A stretch of DNA of 51,957 nucleotides, from the NCBI GenBank assembly GCA_022510765.1, contig JAFLSU010000007.1, forward strand, positions 28,171 through 80,127, given 5' to 3'. Below, piece after piece: positions 33,561 to 42,305 of this stretch. The notes under the pieces were generated by a model. That model saw only the letters and a list, made by a program, of their open reading frames with translations. It was not told the origin of the DNA and made no database searches. Each line of letters opens with the position of its first letter. The first letter of the stretch is position 1. A program made the translations under genes and the position numbers. The stretch comes from Christensenellaceae bacterium. GTDB taxonomy: Bacteria; Bacillota; Clostridia; Christensenellales; CAG-138.

Positions 33561-35018
33561 CTACCGCAGTCCCTGCGGACGGCCTACGAGCCGCCCCTTA
33601 CTGATCGCATAGACATCGTCGATGACCATCTGGAACGAGGATTTGCGCTTTTCGGCGGCAGCGCGTTCGTCTATCTTGCTGCGATTGAAGTCCATCATTT
33701 CCTTGGTGAACGGCATATTGCCCTTTTCGAGTATGCGGATCGCGCCGTTGTTGTCACGAGCTGGGAGCATCCTGCCAGCGTTGAACCTTGAGGGCGCGAA
33801 CGGGATATCGAGTACGCCCGCAAGCACCGCGCGGACGGTGCCGACAGCGATGTCGCCCTCGCCAAGCTCGAAGCATTTGTCAACGATGCAGCGGGTCTCG
33901 CGCCTGATGACTTCCTTCTCTTCCTCGAGGTTATCGGCGGTGCAAGCCTGGTCGGAAAGCATCGTGATGAGCTGCTTGGTGCAGCGAAGTCCCTGAGCGT
34001 TCGCCTCCATCGTGGGTACGCCCGCCGCCTCGTGCGGGGTCTTTACGATGACTTTGGTTGCCTTGGAAAGCGCGGCGGTCGCGCTGCCCCAGGAGATCAC
34101 GCCGAAAGCCTTCGCTTCGTCCTGTGGGAAACCGCCCATCCATTGATGGAATACGGTCGTGATCACGACATCATCGTAACCGCTTTTCTGTATGTATTCG
34201 TTGGTAAGCTCCTCGAGGGTTCGGATAGCGGCGACATCCTGTACGAGATTGCCGCATTGACCGTAGCCGACGGTGATGTTCTTAACGCCCTGCTCCGCAG
34301 CAAGCAGCGCTTCAATGATGGCTACCGCATGGGAAATGCATGGCGGCACGAGCGTGCCGGTGAGCGGACCATACGGCTCACGGTTAATAGAAACGCCCGC
34401 TTCCTCGTAAATGCCCGTAAGCCTGTCGACATACTGCCAGTCACGAATCGTCTTCTCCATCGGGACGTTCTTTGCATAGGGCAGATTGTATGAAATTCCG
34501 CCGCCCTCATAGCTTGTGAAACCGCCCGCATAGGTGATTTCGGTAAGCAAGCGCGCATCGGGGGTGCCGTGGCGAACCTGTATCGGGGTATCGAGCGCGT
34601 TTATGAGCTGACGGCAGCCTTGTACGCCATGGTTGACCGCAGGGAAGCCGTTGAGCATGGAACGACGCTCCTTCATGGATTCCCTTATGCCGTTATCAGC
34701 TTCCTCATAGCGGTTCTGCCTCGTGTAGCTGTCGATGGTGGTGGGCAGTAGATCAGCTTCGCCCTTATTTTGCAGATATGTCAGCAGCTCTATCTGGTCG
34801 TGTATGAGCGCAACGCCCGCGCGGGGCTGAACGAGGGTGATCCCCTTTTGCTTCGCATCGATCAGCTTCTTTGAAAAGACCTTATGCTCGGGGAGGGACT
34901 TATGGAATGCGATCGATTCGTCAAGATCGACATCCTTTCCCGTGGGCCACTGCGTGAGAACTTCTTCACGAATTTTGTAAAACTCCGCATCGGGTATGCG
35001 TTTATTTTGTAATGTCAT
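33561..35018 (-). CDS. glmE: glutamate mutase epsilon subunit (catalytic)
   Basis: GlmE with GlmS and coenzyme B12 rearranges L-glutamate to (2S,3S)-3-methylaspartate by a radical mechanism. The 485-residue protein is nearly the same length as C. cochlearium GlmE (483). Recognisable segments are the N-terminal [31 protein letters not shown], the [10 protein letters not shown] substrate region with its Arg, and [23 protein letters not shown] 35018 has GGAGC 9 bases before it and overlaps the end of glmL by 17 bases. The final residues ([10 protein letters not shown]) end just before mal. Confidence 0.97.
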   Translation of the reverse strand: MTLQNKRIPDAEFYKIREEVLTQWPTGKDVDLDESIAFHKSLPEHKVFSKKLIDAKQKGITLVQPRAGVALIHDQIELLTYLQNKGEADLLPTTIDSYTRQNRYEEADNGIRESMKERRSMLNGFPAVNHGVQGCRQLINALDTPIQVRHGTPDARLLTEITYAGGFTSYEGGGISYNLPYAKNVPMEKTIRDWQYVDRLTGIYEEAGVSINREPYGPLTGTLVPPCISHAVAIIEALLAAEQGVKNITVGYGQCGNLVQDVAAIRTLEELTNEYIQKSGYDDVVITTVFHQWMGGFPQDEAKAFGVISWGSATAALSKATKVIVKTPHEAAGVPTMEANAQGLRCTKQLITMLSDQACTADNLEEEKEVIRRETRCIVDKCFELGEGDIAVGTVRAVLAGVLDIPFAPSRFNAGRMLPARDNNGAIRILEKGNMPFTKEMMDFNRSKIDERAAAEKRKSSFQMVIDDVYAISKGRLVGRPQGLR

Positions 35019-36390
35019 CTTTAATTAGCTCCTGTTTCATTATGGTCAACGCCGCCTCGGGATAATGCTCCGAAAGCAGTCCCATTGCGGCAATAATATA
35101 GTTCCTATCTACAAAAACCTCTGCGGTCTTTGGTCTTAAGGATGAAGGCTCCTTCGGGTCGAACAGCGCAAACCCCGCTATCCTGCCCGTATGCTTAGTG
35201 TGGATAAGCGAACCGCCCGTCACTATAAGACGGTTTACATTCATAAGGTTCTTACCCGTCTGAACAAAGGTTTGCCCCATCAAGCTGTAACTTTCCTCGA
35301 TGCGCCCCGCGTGTCTTGTGACGGCGGTCTTGACCGCCATGCTCGCAAGCGCTTCGTCCAACCGCTCGGTCTCGTCATCATCGGGCAGCAGCTCGGTGTT
35401 TTCGGCAAAGCGGCCAACGAGCTGCATTGCGCGCTCCTCGGTCAGCCCCGAAATCTCTGCAATGCTCTTTATTCCAGCAGCGTCCACGATGCCGCGAATG
35501 CTGTAACGCATACCAATATCGCCCTCGACGGTGCGCTTTAAGTAAGGTTCGGGGATACCCTTGAGCATCGTCCTCGGGTCGTCGGGAAGCCCGTAGGACA
35601 CGGAGTACACATCGGTCGTTGCGCCGCCGACATCCACCGCAATGAGATCACCGAAGCCTGGTTGGTTTTCGGTGCCCTCGGCAAGCAGCTTCATCGCCGC
35701 AAGGACTGCGGAGGGGGTGGGCATCATTATGCCCGATATTAGCTCGCTCGCCCTTGAAAGCCCCTTGGCCTGAATGATGCGCCGCAAAAAAACGTCCCTG
35801 ATGCGCTGCTGCGCAGGATCGATATTGAGCACGCCAAATTTCGGCATGACGTTCTCACAGATATGCACCTCCCGCCCTGCAAGGATGCGTTCGCACTCCC
35901 TTGCCGCGCTGCGGTTGCCCGCAAGGATTATCGGGAAATCTCCGTCAATCTGAGCCAGCACCTTAGCATTATGCAAGATGCAGGCGGTGTTTCCGCCGTC
36001 CGTACCCCCGACCAGCAGGAAAATATCGGGATCTATTTGCTTTATCTCGTCAGCATCGTCCTCGGTGAGCTGAAAGGCGTAGGTCTTGAGCACCTTCGCT
36101 CCCGCGCCGAGGCTTGCGCACTTCGCGGCTTCCGACGTAAGCTCGGGAACAAGTCCGCTTGCAAGCATCCGAAGTCCGCCCGCGGCGCTCGAAGCGGCAT
36201 AGCGTTCGCAAAAATCGAGCCTGCCTGTTCGTTCTTCGAGCTTTGTTAGTGCAGCGGAAAGCCCATCATTGATGTCGGTCTGGACGGTCGTATATGCGGC
36301 GGCCGTGCCGATAAGGCGGACGTTCTCAACGTCCACCGCCGTGACCTTGGTATAGGTGCTGCCGAAATCGATCAATAGAATGGGTTTCAT
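35002..36390 (-). CDS. glmL: glutamate mutase reactivating factor GlmL
   Basis: GlmL (MutL) is an ASKHA-fold ATPase believed to replace damaged cobalamin in glutamate mutase, like DdrA for diol dehydratase. The 462-residue protein has the actin-type phosphate loops: [13 protein letters not shown] at residues 6-18, the [14 protein letters not shown] region, and [14 protein letters not shown]. It is placed between the two mutase subunit genes as in C. tetanomorphum and C. cochlearium. The start at 36390 lies 45 bases after glmS, with only a weak ribosome site, suggesting coupling to glmS translation. Confidence 0.96.
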   Translation of the reverse strand: MKPILLIDFGSTYTKVTAVDVENVRLIGTAAAYTTVQTDINDGLSAALTKLEERTGRLDFCERYAASSAAGGLRMLASGLVPELTSEAAKCASLGAGAKVLKTYAFQLTEDDADEIKQIDPDIFLLVGGTDGGNTACILHNAKVLAQIDGDFPIILAGNRSAARECERILAGREVHICENVMPKFGVLNIDPAQQRIRDVFLRRIIQAKGLSRASELISGIMMPTPSAVLAAMKLLAEGTENQPGFGDLIAVDVGGATTDVYSVSYGLPDDPRTMLKGIPEPYLKRTVEGDIGMRYSIRGIVDAAGIKSIAEISGLTEERAMQLVGRFAENTELLPDDDETERLDEALASMAVKTAVTRHAGRIEESYSLMGQTFVQTGKNLMNVNRLIVTGGSLIHTKHTGRIAGFALFDPKEPSSLRPKTAEVFVDRNYIIAAMGLLSEHYPEAALTIMKQELIKDDITK

Positions 36391-36435
36391 AGGTAAAATC
36401 CGAATCTAAACTAGAATTGTTAATTGTGTTTTGAA

Positions 36436-36852
36436 TCAGTCCGTTATATGGAGATCCTCTCTAAGGGCCGCGATGTCGACCTCAGGAGGCGTACCGGGCG
36501 GGAAGGATCTATCGAAGCCCATCGCCTTAAAGCGTTTTTCAACCTCGTCGAACGGCTGCTTGCCGATGACGATGTTTCCGCCGACATAGAGAAGGATGCC
36601 CTCGAGTCCAGCTTCATCGCATTTCTCGCGCAGACCACGGCAGTCAAGCTCGCCCTGTCCGTACAGCGATGAAACGAGGATGGCATCCGCGTTCGTCTCG
36701 ATAGCGGCGTTGATGAACTCCTCCTGCGAGACCATAACGCCGAGGTTTACGACGTTGAAGCCCGCGTCAGTAAATGCATGGTAAAGGATCTTGTTGCCTA
36801 CGGCGTGTACGTCTGCACCGATAACGCCGATAACCAATGTCTTTTTATCCAT
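36436..36852 (-). CDS. glmS: glutamate mutase sigma subunit (cobalamin-binding)
   Basis: GlmS (MutS) carries adenosylcobalamin; it is unrelated to glucosamine synthase. ATG 36852, 7 bases after GAGAGG, gives 138 residues, matching the 137 of C. cochlearium. The B12-binding motif DxHxxG is present as ADVHAVG near residue 14, whose His ligates cobalt; SSLYGQGE and [11 protein letters not shown] are the other nucleotide-tail-binding loops. A longer frame up to 36915 has no ribosome site. It is the first gene of the glmS-glmL-glmE-mal unit. No cobalamin riboswitch is visible upstream, only a hairpin (36876-36918). Confidence 0.97.
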   Translation of the reverse strand: MDKKTLVIGVIGADVHAVGNKILYHAFTDAGFNVVNLGVMVSQEEFINAAIETNADAILVSSLYGQGELDCRGLREKCDEAGLEGILLYVGGNIVIGKQPFDEVEKRFKAMGFDRSFPPGTPPEVDIAALREDLHITD

Positions 36853-36875
36853 CATTGACCTCTCTTTGATTTTTG

Positions 36876-36918
36876 CGTTTGGGCAAGTCGCTCCCAACGG
36901 ATAAACTATGCTCAAACG
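36876..36918 (-). promoter_or_regulatory. hairpin in the glmS leader
   Basis: CGTTTGGGCA (36876-36885) pairs over 10 bp, one wobble, with TGCTCAAACG (36909-36918); a further AGT/ACT pairing and a small UCC/GGA helix lie inside. It ends about 24 bases before the glmS ATG. It has no cobalamin-riboswitch B12 box that I can recognise. The rest of the 329-base gap up to 37181 holds possible promoter boxes (minus-strand TTGACT near 36966, TACCAT near 36943) and a terminator at 37065-37092. Confidence 0.5.
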
Positions 36919-37064
36919 AAAGCATTGTTATACGTCATAATGGTACGTTGTTCGTAAACAATAGTCAAGGGGGAGGGAATGCATTGTGCAAATATATTTA
37001 TTTTGTCAATCGTTTTGAAAAAGGTCTTGTGATGTTTATTTAATGCTTGAGCTTTTGCGGATAC

Positions 37065-37092
37065 AAAAAAACCGCAGTGTGAGCTGCGGTTT
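37065..37092 (-). terminator. terminator of the lipoprotein gene
   Basis: AAACCGCAG and CTGCGGTTT form a 9-bp stem with TTTTTTT on the minus strand. It ends the unit at 37182 and thereby separates glmS from the fumarase genes upstream. Confidence 0.75.
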
Positions 37093-37181
37093 CTTTGAGC
37101 TTGTCTGAATATGGAGGATTTTAGATTCATGTTAAGCTCCTTCCATTCATGGAGACGGATGGCAAAGCAGAGCAGATGCTT

Positions 37182-37937
37182 TTATTGTATAACATACCTC
37201 TCTCTCAAATCATTAATCATAGAATCGTATTTAATTATTGCACCTCGGATTGAAAGACTCTCAAGTGTCGGGTCGTACTTAAGCAATGCCTCGAAAATTG
37301 CGTCACTTTCGACGCTTCCAACTGCAAACTCAGCCATCTCTCCGCCTATCTGATTGCCGCTCGTATAGTCATTCGCGTAAGAAATGACATAGTCCACGCC
37401 TTCGTATGAGAAAATCTGAAATCTGCTGTGCAAACCCGCATCCATATCCTGAAACAGTATCGGATAATCCTTTTCCGCTTTTTCATCGAGCAGATGCCGC
37501 CCGCAGAGGTTGAGTGTCAGAAGAAGCCTGCTTCCTTCGGCGAGCAAAGGATTGAACGGCGCTGTCATTTGGGGATTTCCGATTTGGATAAAGTAGATAG
37601 TATCACCATTTTTGTAATCAAGCTTCGATTTGTAGCAGTTAAGTATTCGGGCAGAGAAGATCGTATACCCCTTAGTGCCCTCTGAGCCGAAACTGTATTC
37701 GCGCTTCAAAATCGCGACATCCGCAATCAAATCTGCCCGAAGACATTCCTCGTCGTAGCTAAGACGAGGAGGCAGGACACGACCCATCTCCGCAATTTCG
37801 CCTATTCGATCATAGTCGCAGGATATGGTCTCCAACTGGTGATACTCATACGGAGCCTGCTTTTGGCAGCCCGCAATGAAAGAAGCTGCAAAAACCAGCA
37901 GCAAAATGATGCTTGCGATGATGATGCTTTTTTTCAT
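37182..37937 (-). CDS. lipoprotein of unknown function
   Basis: ATG 37937, behind AAGGACAAGG, gives 251 residues. The N terminus MKKSIIIASIILLLVFAASFIAGC is a lipoprotein signal with Cys at position 24, so the mature protein is tethered outside. The mature part has alternating strands, a DLIADVAILKREYSFG segment, ARILNCYKSKLDYKNGDTIYFIQIG, and GSRLLLTLNLCG, consistent with a small beta-barrel (OB-like) fold. No family recognised. It lies between the fumarase beta gene and glmS but is closed off by its own terminator, so it need not belong to the pathway. Confidence 0.75.
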   Translation of the reverse strand: MKKSIIIASIILLLVFAASFIAGCQKQAPYEYHQLETISCDYDRIGEIAEMGRVLPPRLSYDEECLRADLIADVAILKREYSFGSEGTKGYTIFSARILNCYKSKLDYKNGDTIYFIQIGNPQMTAPFNPLLAEGSRLLLTLNLCGRHLLDEKAEKDYPILFQDMDAGLHSRFQIFSYEGVDYVISYANDYTSGNQIGGEMAEFAVGSVESDAIFEALLKYDPTLESLSIRGAIIKYDSMINDLRERYVIQ

Positions 37938-38093
37938 GTTGCCTTGTCCTTTCAAAGTTATCTTCCGTATGCATGTATAATGTTGCGCTTAAACATTTGC
38001 TTCATAAAGTATACCATAGGACCGACGGATATGCAACTCACTACCATCCGAAAAACGAATATATTTCTGGATGCACGTTTTTGTTTACATAGT

Positions 38094-38651
38094 TTAAGAG
38101 CATGTTTGCAGGTATTCCTGCCTGCCAGATTCATACAGGTTGTTTCCGAAACTGTCGATGACGGCGACCACGGGCAAGTCCGTAACTTCGAGCTTTCTTA
38201 CCGCCTCCGCGCCAAGGTCCTCGTATGCGACTATCTCAGCGGACTTTATGCAGCTTGAAAGCAGTGCACCCGCCCCGCCGATCGCGGCAAAGTAGACCGC
38301 GCCGTATTTCTTCATGGCCTCGATGACCTCAGGACTGCGCTTGCCCTTGCCTATCATGCCCGTTTCGCCCTCGCGGATGAGCGTGGGGGAGTAGGCATCC
38401 ATTCGGTAGCTCGTGGTGGGGCCGGCGGAGCCTATGACGCTGCCCGGCTTCGCAGGGGTGGGGCCAACGTAGTAGATGGTTGCGTTTTCGATGTCGAACG
38501 GGAGCTTTTCACCCTTTTCTACCAATTCAACAAGCCGCTTATGCGCGGCATCGCGGGCGGTGTAGATAACACCCGAAAGAAGGAGTTGATCGCCGCTTCT
38601 TATCTCCCTCGCGGCTTCCCTCGTGAGGGGCAGAGTTATACGCTTTTCCAT
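38094..38651 (-). CDS. class I fumarase-type hydratase, beta subunit (probable mesaconase)
   Basis: This is the C-terminal half of class I fumarase (FumA/TtdB family) as a separate 185-residue chain. Motifs include the N-terminal AREIRSGDQLLLSGVIYTARDAAHKRL, YYVGPTPAKPGSVIGSAGPTTSYRMD, and GMIGKGKRS with IGGAGALLSSCI. In the glutamate locus the expected reaction is hydration of mesaconate to (S)-citramalate; class I fumarases that also accept mesaconate are known. Fumarate or tartrate hydration cannot be excluded. It is separated from its alpha subunit by 253 bases with four hairpins, which is unusual for obligate partners. Confidence 0.9.
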   Translation of the reverse strand: MEKRITLPLTREAAREIRSGDQLLLSGVIYTARDAAHKRLVELVEKGEKLPFDIENATIYYVGPTPAKPGSVIGSAGPTTSYRMDAYSPTLIREGETGMIGKGKRSPEVIEAMKKYGAVYFAAIGGAGALLSSCIKSAEIVAYEDLGAEAVRKLEVTDLPVVAVIDSFGNNLYESGRQEYLQTCS

Positions 38652-38706
38652 AGATTCTCCTTAAAAGTTTTGGAATTTAAAGCCACAATTAAAAACTATC
38701 TTTCAT

Positions 38707-38893
38707 GCCGCGAGAAAAGGTTTTCTCGCGGCGAGATTAACATCATAAACCCTAAGTACTCAAAAGTTTTTGAAGGTTCTTAGGAAACTTCTTTCAAAAA
38801 GTTTCCTAAGCGGGGTTTGGACGGCGGCAACATGAAACCTATGGTTTCATGTGCGGAATATGTCGATTTGGCTTTGCCTAAATCGACATATTC
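38707..38893. repeat. cluster of four different hairpins between the fumarase subunit genes
   Basis: Four strong inverted repeats follow one another: 38707-38732 (12-bp stem GCCGCGAGAAAA/TTTTCTCGCGGC), 38779-38810 (CTTAGGAAACTT/AAGTTTCCTAAG), 38831-38851 (CATGAAACC/GGTTTCATG) and 38856-38893 (GAATATGTCGATTT/AAATCGACATATTC, extended by GGC/GCC). They fill the only gap between the two subunit genes. Confidence 0.85.
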
Positions 38894-38904
38894 TACGCCC
38901 CAAT

Positions 38905-39744
38905 CTAAATCACTACCGTCTTATGACGTGTGACGTGGCAGTTGATGTTGACCGCCACGGGCAGCCCCGCGATATGCGTGGGCATTTTCTCGATGTTGAC
39001 CGCAAGCGCGGTCGTCCTGCCGCCGAAGCCCTGCGGACCGATGCCGAGGGAGTTAATTTTTTGCAGCAGCTCCGATTCAAGATCGGCGTAGAACGGGTCG
39101 GGGTTCCGCTCGTCCACGCTGCGCATGAGCGCGGATTTGGCAAGATATGCCGCCTTGTCAAAGGTTCCGCCGATGCCCACGCCGACTACGATGGGCGGGC
39201 AGGGATTCGGTCCCGCCTCCTCGACTGTCTTGAGCACGAACGCCTTAACGCCCTCGATGCCGTCCGACGGCTTGAGCATCGCAATTCTGCTCATGTTTTC
39301 GCTGCCAAAGCCCTTTGGAGCTACGGTCAGCTCAATTTTATCCCCCGGAACAAGCTCCGTATACAGCATTGCGGGGGTGTTATCGCCCGTGTTCACGCGC
39401 CTTAGAGGGTCGGCAACGACCGATTTTCTAAGATACCCCTCTTTATAGCCCCTGCGAACGCCCTCGTTGACGGCATCCGAAAGGCCGCCCGAGATGTGAA
39501 CCTCTTGCCCAATTTTCATGAACACGCATGCAACGCCCGTGTCCTGACAAATGGGAACATTGTTTTCATCCGCAATATTATAGTTTTCTATTATCTTATC
39601 GAGGATGCCCTTCGCGGTATCCCACGGTTCATTTTGCCTTGCGTCCTCGATCCTTTTGCGCATATCGCTTGGAAGAATACAATTCGCTTCAATGCAAAGC
39701 TGAGCTACCGCATCCCTGATCATGTACGAACTTATTTCACGCAT
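38905..39744 (-). CDS. class I fumarase-type hydratase, alpha subunit (probable mesaconase)
   Basis: ATG 39744 gives 279 residues beginning MREISSYMIRDAVAQLCIEAN. The three Cys ligands of the oxygen-sensitive [4Fe-4S] cluster are seen in PICQDTG, NPCPPIVVG and the C-terminal NINCHVTRH. The remaining family signatures are QDTGVACVFMKIG, NTGDNTPAMLYTELVPGDKIE, PKGFGSENMSRIAML, and GVGIGGTFDKAAYLAKSAL. The ribosome site GGGAGG lies within the last codons of citF and the start follows its stop at once, so the two are coupled. With the beta subunit it should act between methylaspartate ammonia-lyase and citramalate lyase. Confidence 0.92.
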   Translation of the reverse strand: MREISSYMIRDAVAQLCIEANCILPSDMRKRIEDARQNEPWDTAKGILDKIIENYNIADENNVPICQDTGVACVFMKIGQEVHISGGLSDAVNEGVRRGYKEGYLRKSVVADPLRRVNTGDNTPAMLYTELVPGDKIELTVAPKGFGSENMSRIAMLKPSDGIEGVKAFVLKTVEEAGPNPCPPIVVGVGIGGTFDKAAYLAKSALMRSVDERNPDPFYADLESELLQKINSLGIGPQGFGGRTTALAVNIEKMPTHIAGLPVAVNINCHVTRHKTVVI

Positions 39745-39747
39745 CAA

Positions 39748-41160
39748 TTAAACATCCTCCCTTACTTCACGAATGGTATCGATTACCGTGCCGTCGCGGT
39801 AAATGACGTTCGCGACGATCCTTTCGCCGAGAGCGGGCTTGCCGGGAACGCCCGTTGTGCGCTCAGCGATTTCCTTGAGCTCGCAAATGTCAAGAACCTT
39901 AATGCCTGCCGAGACGAGCCTGTCTTTAAGCTCAAAATTCCTCGGATTTACCGCAACGCCCTTTTGGGTGACGAGCACATCTATCGTGCTGCCCGGGGTT
40001 GAAATGCAGGTTACCCTGTCGGTAACGATCGGAAGCCTTGCCCTTGAAAGCGGAGCGATTATCATAGCGAGCTTCGCGCCCGCTGCCGTATCGCTGTGAC
40101 CGCCCGAGCCGCCCATTATCTGGCCGTTCGAGTCGGTATGAACGTTTATGTTAAAATCGGTGTCTATCTGCGTCGCGCCAAGGATCACCACGTCGAGACT
40201 GTCCACCGTCGCGCTTCTTGCGCCCGGGGAGGCGTAATGCGTGGCGGAAATTTCCCTGTGGCGCGGGTTGCTGCGTATGGATTCGACCGCCTTGAGGTCG
40301 AAACACTGCACGTCCATAAGCGATTCAAAGCAGCCCTCGTTAAGCATGTCTACCATGTATCCGGTGATCCCGCCGAGACCGAAGCTGCCGTGAATCCTTT
40401 CCTGAAGCATGACATCCTTGAGGAATTTTGCCGCCGCAAGCGATGCGCCGCCCGCGCCCGTCTGGAAGGAGAAGCCGTCCTTCAAAAGCCCCGATGCACG
40501 TATTACGTCAACCGCCGTCATCGCCATCGAAAGCCCCACGGGGTCGCGTGTTATCTTTGTCGTGCCTGAGACTATGCCGTTCGGGTCGCCGATGGAATCA
40601 ACGGTCACGACCGCGTCAACATCGGTTTCGGGTATCGACCAGTCGATAAGCGGATATGGCTTAAGCTCGTCGGTTATTACTACAACATACCTTGCATATT
40701 TCGCATCAGGGATAGCATAGCCGAGGGAGCCGCAGGCGGACGACCCTATTTTACCCGTGCAATTGCCCATGGGGTCGCTTGCCGGAGCGGCGATGAACGC
40801 AACGTCGATCGGCGTTTTTCCGTTCTCAATATCGCAGGGTCTGCCACCGTGGGTGCGGAACTGAACGGGATTCACCATGTTTCCCGCCGAGATGAACCTT
40901 CCAAGCTCCCCGGACATATAATCCGTCTGGATAGTGGTGACAACTCCGTTTTTTATATGCTCCTTCAATGGACGGTGGGTATCGAAAAGCGAGCTTGCGT
41001 TGACGGTAAGCTCCTTTATCTTAAGCTCCGCTATGGCATCCATGACCATGTTCAGCACATAATCGCCGTTTCTTAAATGATGATGGAACGATACGGTCAT
41101 GCCGTCACGAAGTCCGCTGTCCAAAATAGCCTGTTTTATTGAGGAAACGAGTTTATTCAT
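39748..41160 (-). CDS. citF: citramalate/citrate lyase alpha subunit
   Basis: CitF-type subunits transfer the acyl carrier from acetyl-ACP to the substrate, making the acyl-ACP thioester. The 470-residue protein is of family length and has the CoA-transferase-like segments VSFHHHLRNGDYVLN, GGRPCDIENGKTPIDVAFIAAPASDPMGNCTG, SFQTGAGGASLAAAKFL, and GSGGHSDTAAGAKL. ATG 41160 follows AGGAG at 9 bases and overlaps citE by 8. In the methylaspartate pathway the enzyme splits (S)-citramalate to acetate and pyruvate; the clostridial enzyme is built like citrate lyase. The context favours citramalate over citrate. The needed acyl-carrier subunit is not encoded here. Confidence 0.92.
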   Translation of the reverse strand: MNKLVSSIKQAILDSGLRDGMTVSFHHHLRNGDYVLNMVMDAIAELKIKELTVNASSLFDTHRPLKEHIKNGVVTTIQTDYMSGELGRFISAGNMVNPVQFRTHGGRPCDIENGKTPIDVAFIAAPASDPMGNCTGKIGSSACGSLGYAIPDAKYARYVVVITDELKPYPLIDWSIPETDVDAVVTVDSIGDPNGIVSGTTKITRDPVGLSMAMTAVDVIRASGLLKDGFSFQTGAGGASLAAAKFLKDVMLQERIHGSFGLGGITGYMVDMLNEGCFESLMDVQCFDLKAVESIRSNPRHREISATHYASPGARSATVDSLDVVILGATQIDTDFNINVHTDSNGQIMGGSGGHSDTAAGAKLAMIIAPLSRARLPIVTDRVTCISTPGSTIDVLVTQKGVAVNPRNFELKDRLVSAGIKVLDICELKEIAERTTGVPGKPALGERIVANVIYRDGTVIDTIREVREDV

Positions 41161-42034
41161 CGAAATCATCTCCTATTCCGAGCTGCGAAGCCATTTCAAG
41201 GGTCTGCCTTGCACGCTCTACGATGGGTTTGTCTATCATCTTGCCGCGAAGCGACACCGCACCCTTGCCCTGTTCCTTACCAAGACGAATGGCCTCAAAG
41301 ACGAGCTTTGCGTACTCTATCTCCTTCAAGCTGGGACTAAAGACCTCGTTTATGGTGCGCACATGTCTCGGGGCGATCGCGGATTTTCCGCTGAAGCCGA
41401 GGCTTTTTGCGTATTCGGCATCAGCTGCCATACCTTCATCGTCGTTAACGTCGGTGAAGGGAGTATCGTAGACATCAATGCCAGCCGCCCTTGCAGCGCA
41501 GACGAGGCGGGTGCGGGCGTAGTTTATCTCGTTGCCGGCTTTGGTGCGCTTGCAGCGCAGATCGGCTGTCAGATCCTCACCGCCAAGGAACAGCGCAGTA
41601 ACTCTTTTGCTTGCGGTCGCTATATGGAAAGCGTTTTCAACGCCCAGCGCGGTTTCGATGAGTGGAATAAGCTTGACCGTACCGACGGGGATGCCGCAGC
41701 GATCCTCCACCTTGGTGATATAGGCGTCGATTTTCTTAATATCATCGGCGCAGCTCGCCTTGGGCGGCATGATGAGATCGGGGCGAAGCGGCACTATCGC
41801 GTCGAGGTCATCCATCCAATAGCAGGTATCGATGGAATTGATTCGGACGGTGACTTCACATCCCTTAAAGCCCATGTTCATCATCGCGCTTCGCACGAGC
41901 AGACGTGCGGAATCCTTTTCATCGGGCGAAACGGCATCCTCAAGGTCGAGGATGATACTGTCAGCCCCGAGGGTATCGCCGTTTATTATCATGTTCGGCG
42001 TGTTGCCGGGCAGAAACAGCATGCTTCTACGCAT
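41153..42034 (-). CDS. citE: citramalate/citrate lyase beta subunit
   Basis: CitE cleaves the acyl-ACP thioester to acetyl-ACP and an oxoacid (pyruvate for citramalate). ATG 42034 with AAAGGAG in front gives 293 residues starting MRRSMLFLPGNTPNM, the normal start; the upstream ATGs lack sites. Family motifs are DSIILDLEDAVSPDEKDSAR with the Mg2+-binding acid, VRINSIDT, LIPLIETALGVEN, and ALFLGGEDLTADL. The C-terminal GFSGKSAIAPRHVRTINEVF is intact. It is the first gene of the citE-citF-fumarase run. CitD normally precedes citE, but the 270 bases upstream hold no such frame. Confidence 0.93.
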   Translation of the reverse strand: MRRSMLFLPGNTPNMIINGDTLGADSIILDLEDAVSPDEKDSARLLVRSAMMNMGFKGCEVTVRINSIDTCYWMDDLDAIVPLRPDLIMPPKASCADDIKKIDAYITKVEDRCGIPVGTVKLIPLIETALGVENAFHIATASKRVTALFLGGEDLTADLRCKRTKAGNEINYARTRLVCAARAAGIDVYDTPFTDVNDDEGMAADAEYAKSLGFSGKSAIAPRHVRTINEVFSPSLKEIEYAKLVFEAIRLGKEQGKGAVSLRGKMIDKPIVERARQTLEMASQLGIGDDFDE

Positions 42035-42305
42035 AATAGCTCCTTTCATATAACACAAACCAAGCTGCGGCTGCATCCGAAGCTCGGATAGAGATTTTAT
42101 TCCAATATTGTTATTGTAATTATAAGCCCTTTTAAGATTTGTTTCAATAGCGGTTTTTTACTTAAGAACATGCATAATACCGATGGTAAATTCCCAAAGT
42201 AAATCCCACAGTGGAGTCTGCTTTAGAAATTCACCATCATTTTCAGACGATATTTCGAACAATCAAAATACCTGATGTCGCCTTTAAAGGCTTCGTATAT
42301 TCTGC

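Noticed and set aside
36856..37064. possible cobalamin riboswitch before glmS
   Set aside because: The gap is long enough and the enzyme uses B12, but I find no B12-box-like sequence or multi-helix aptamer, only one local hairpin.
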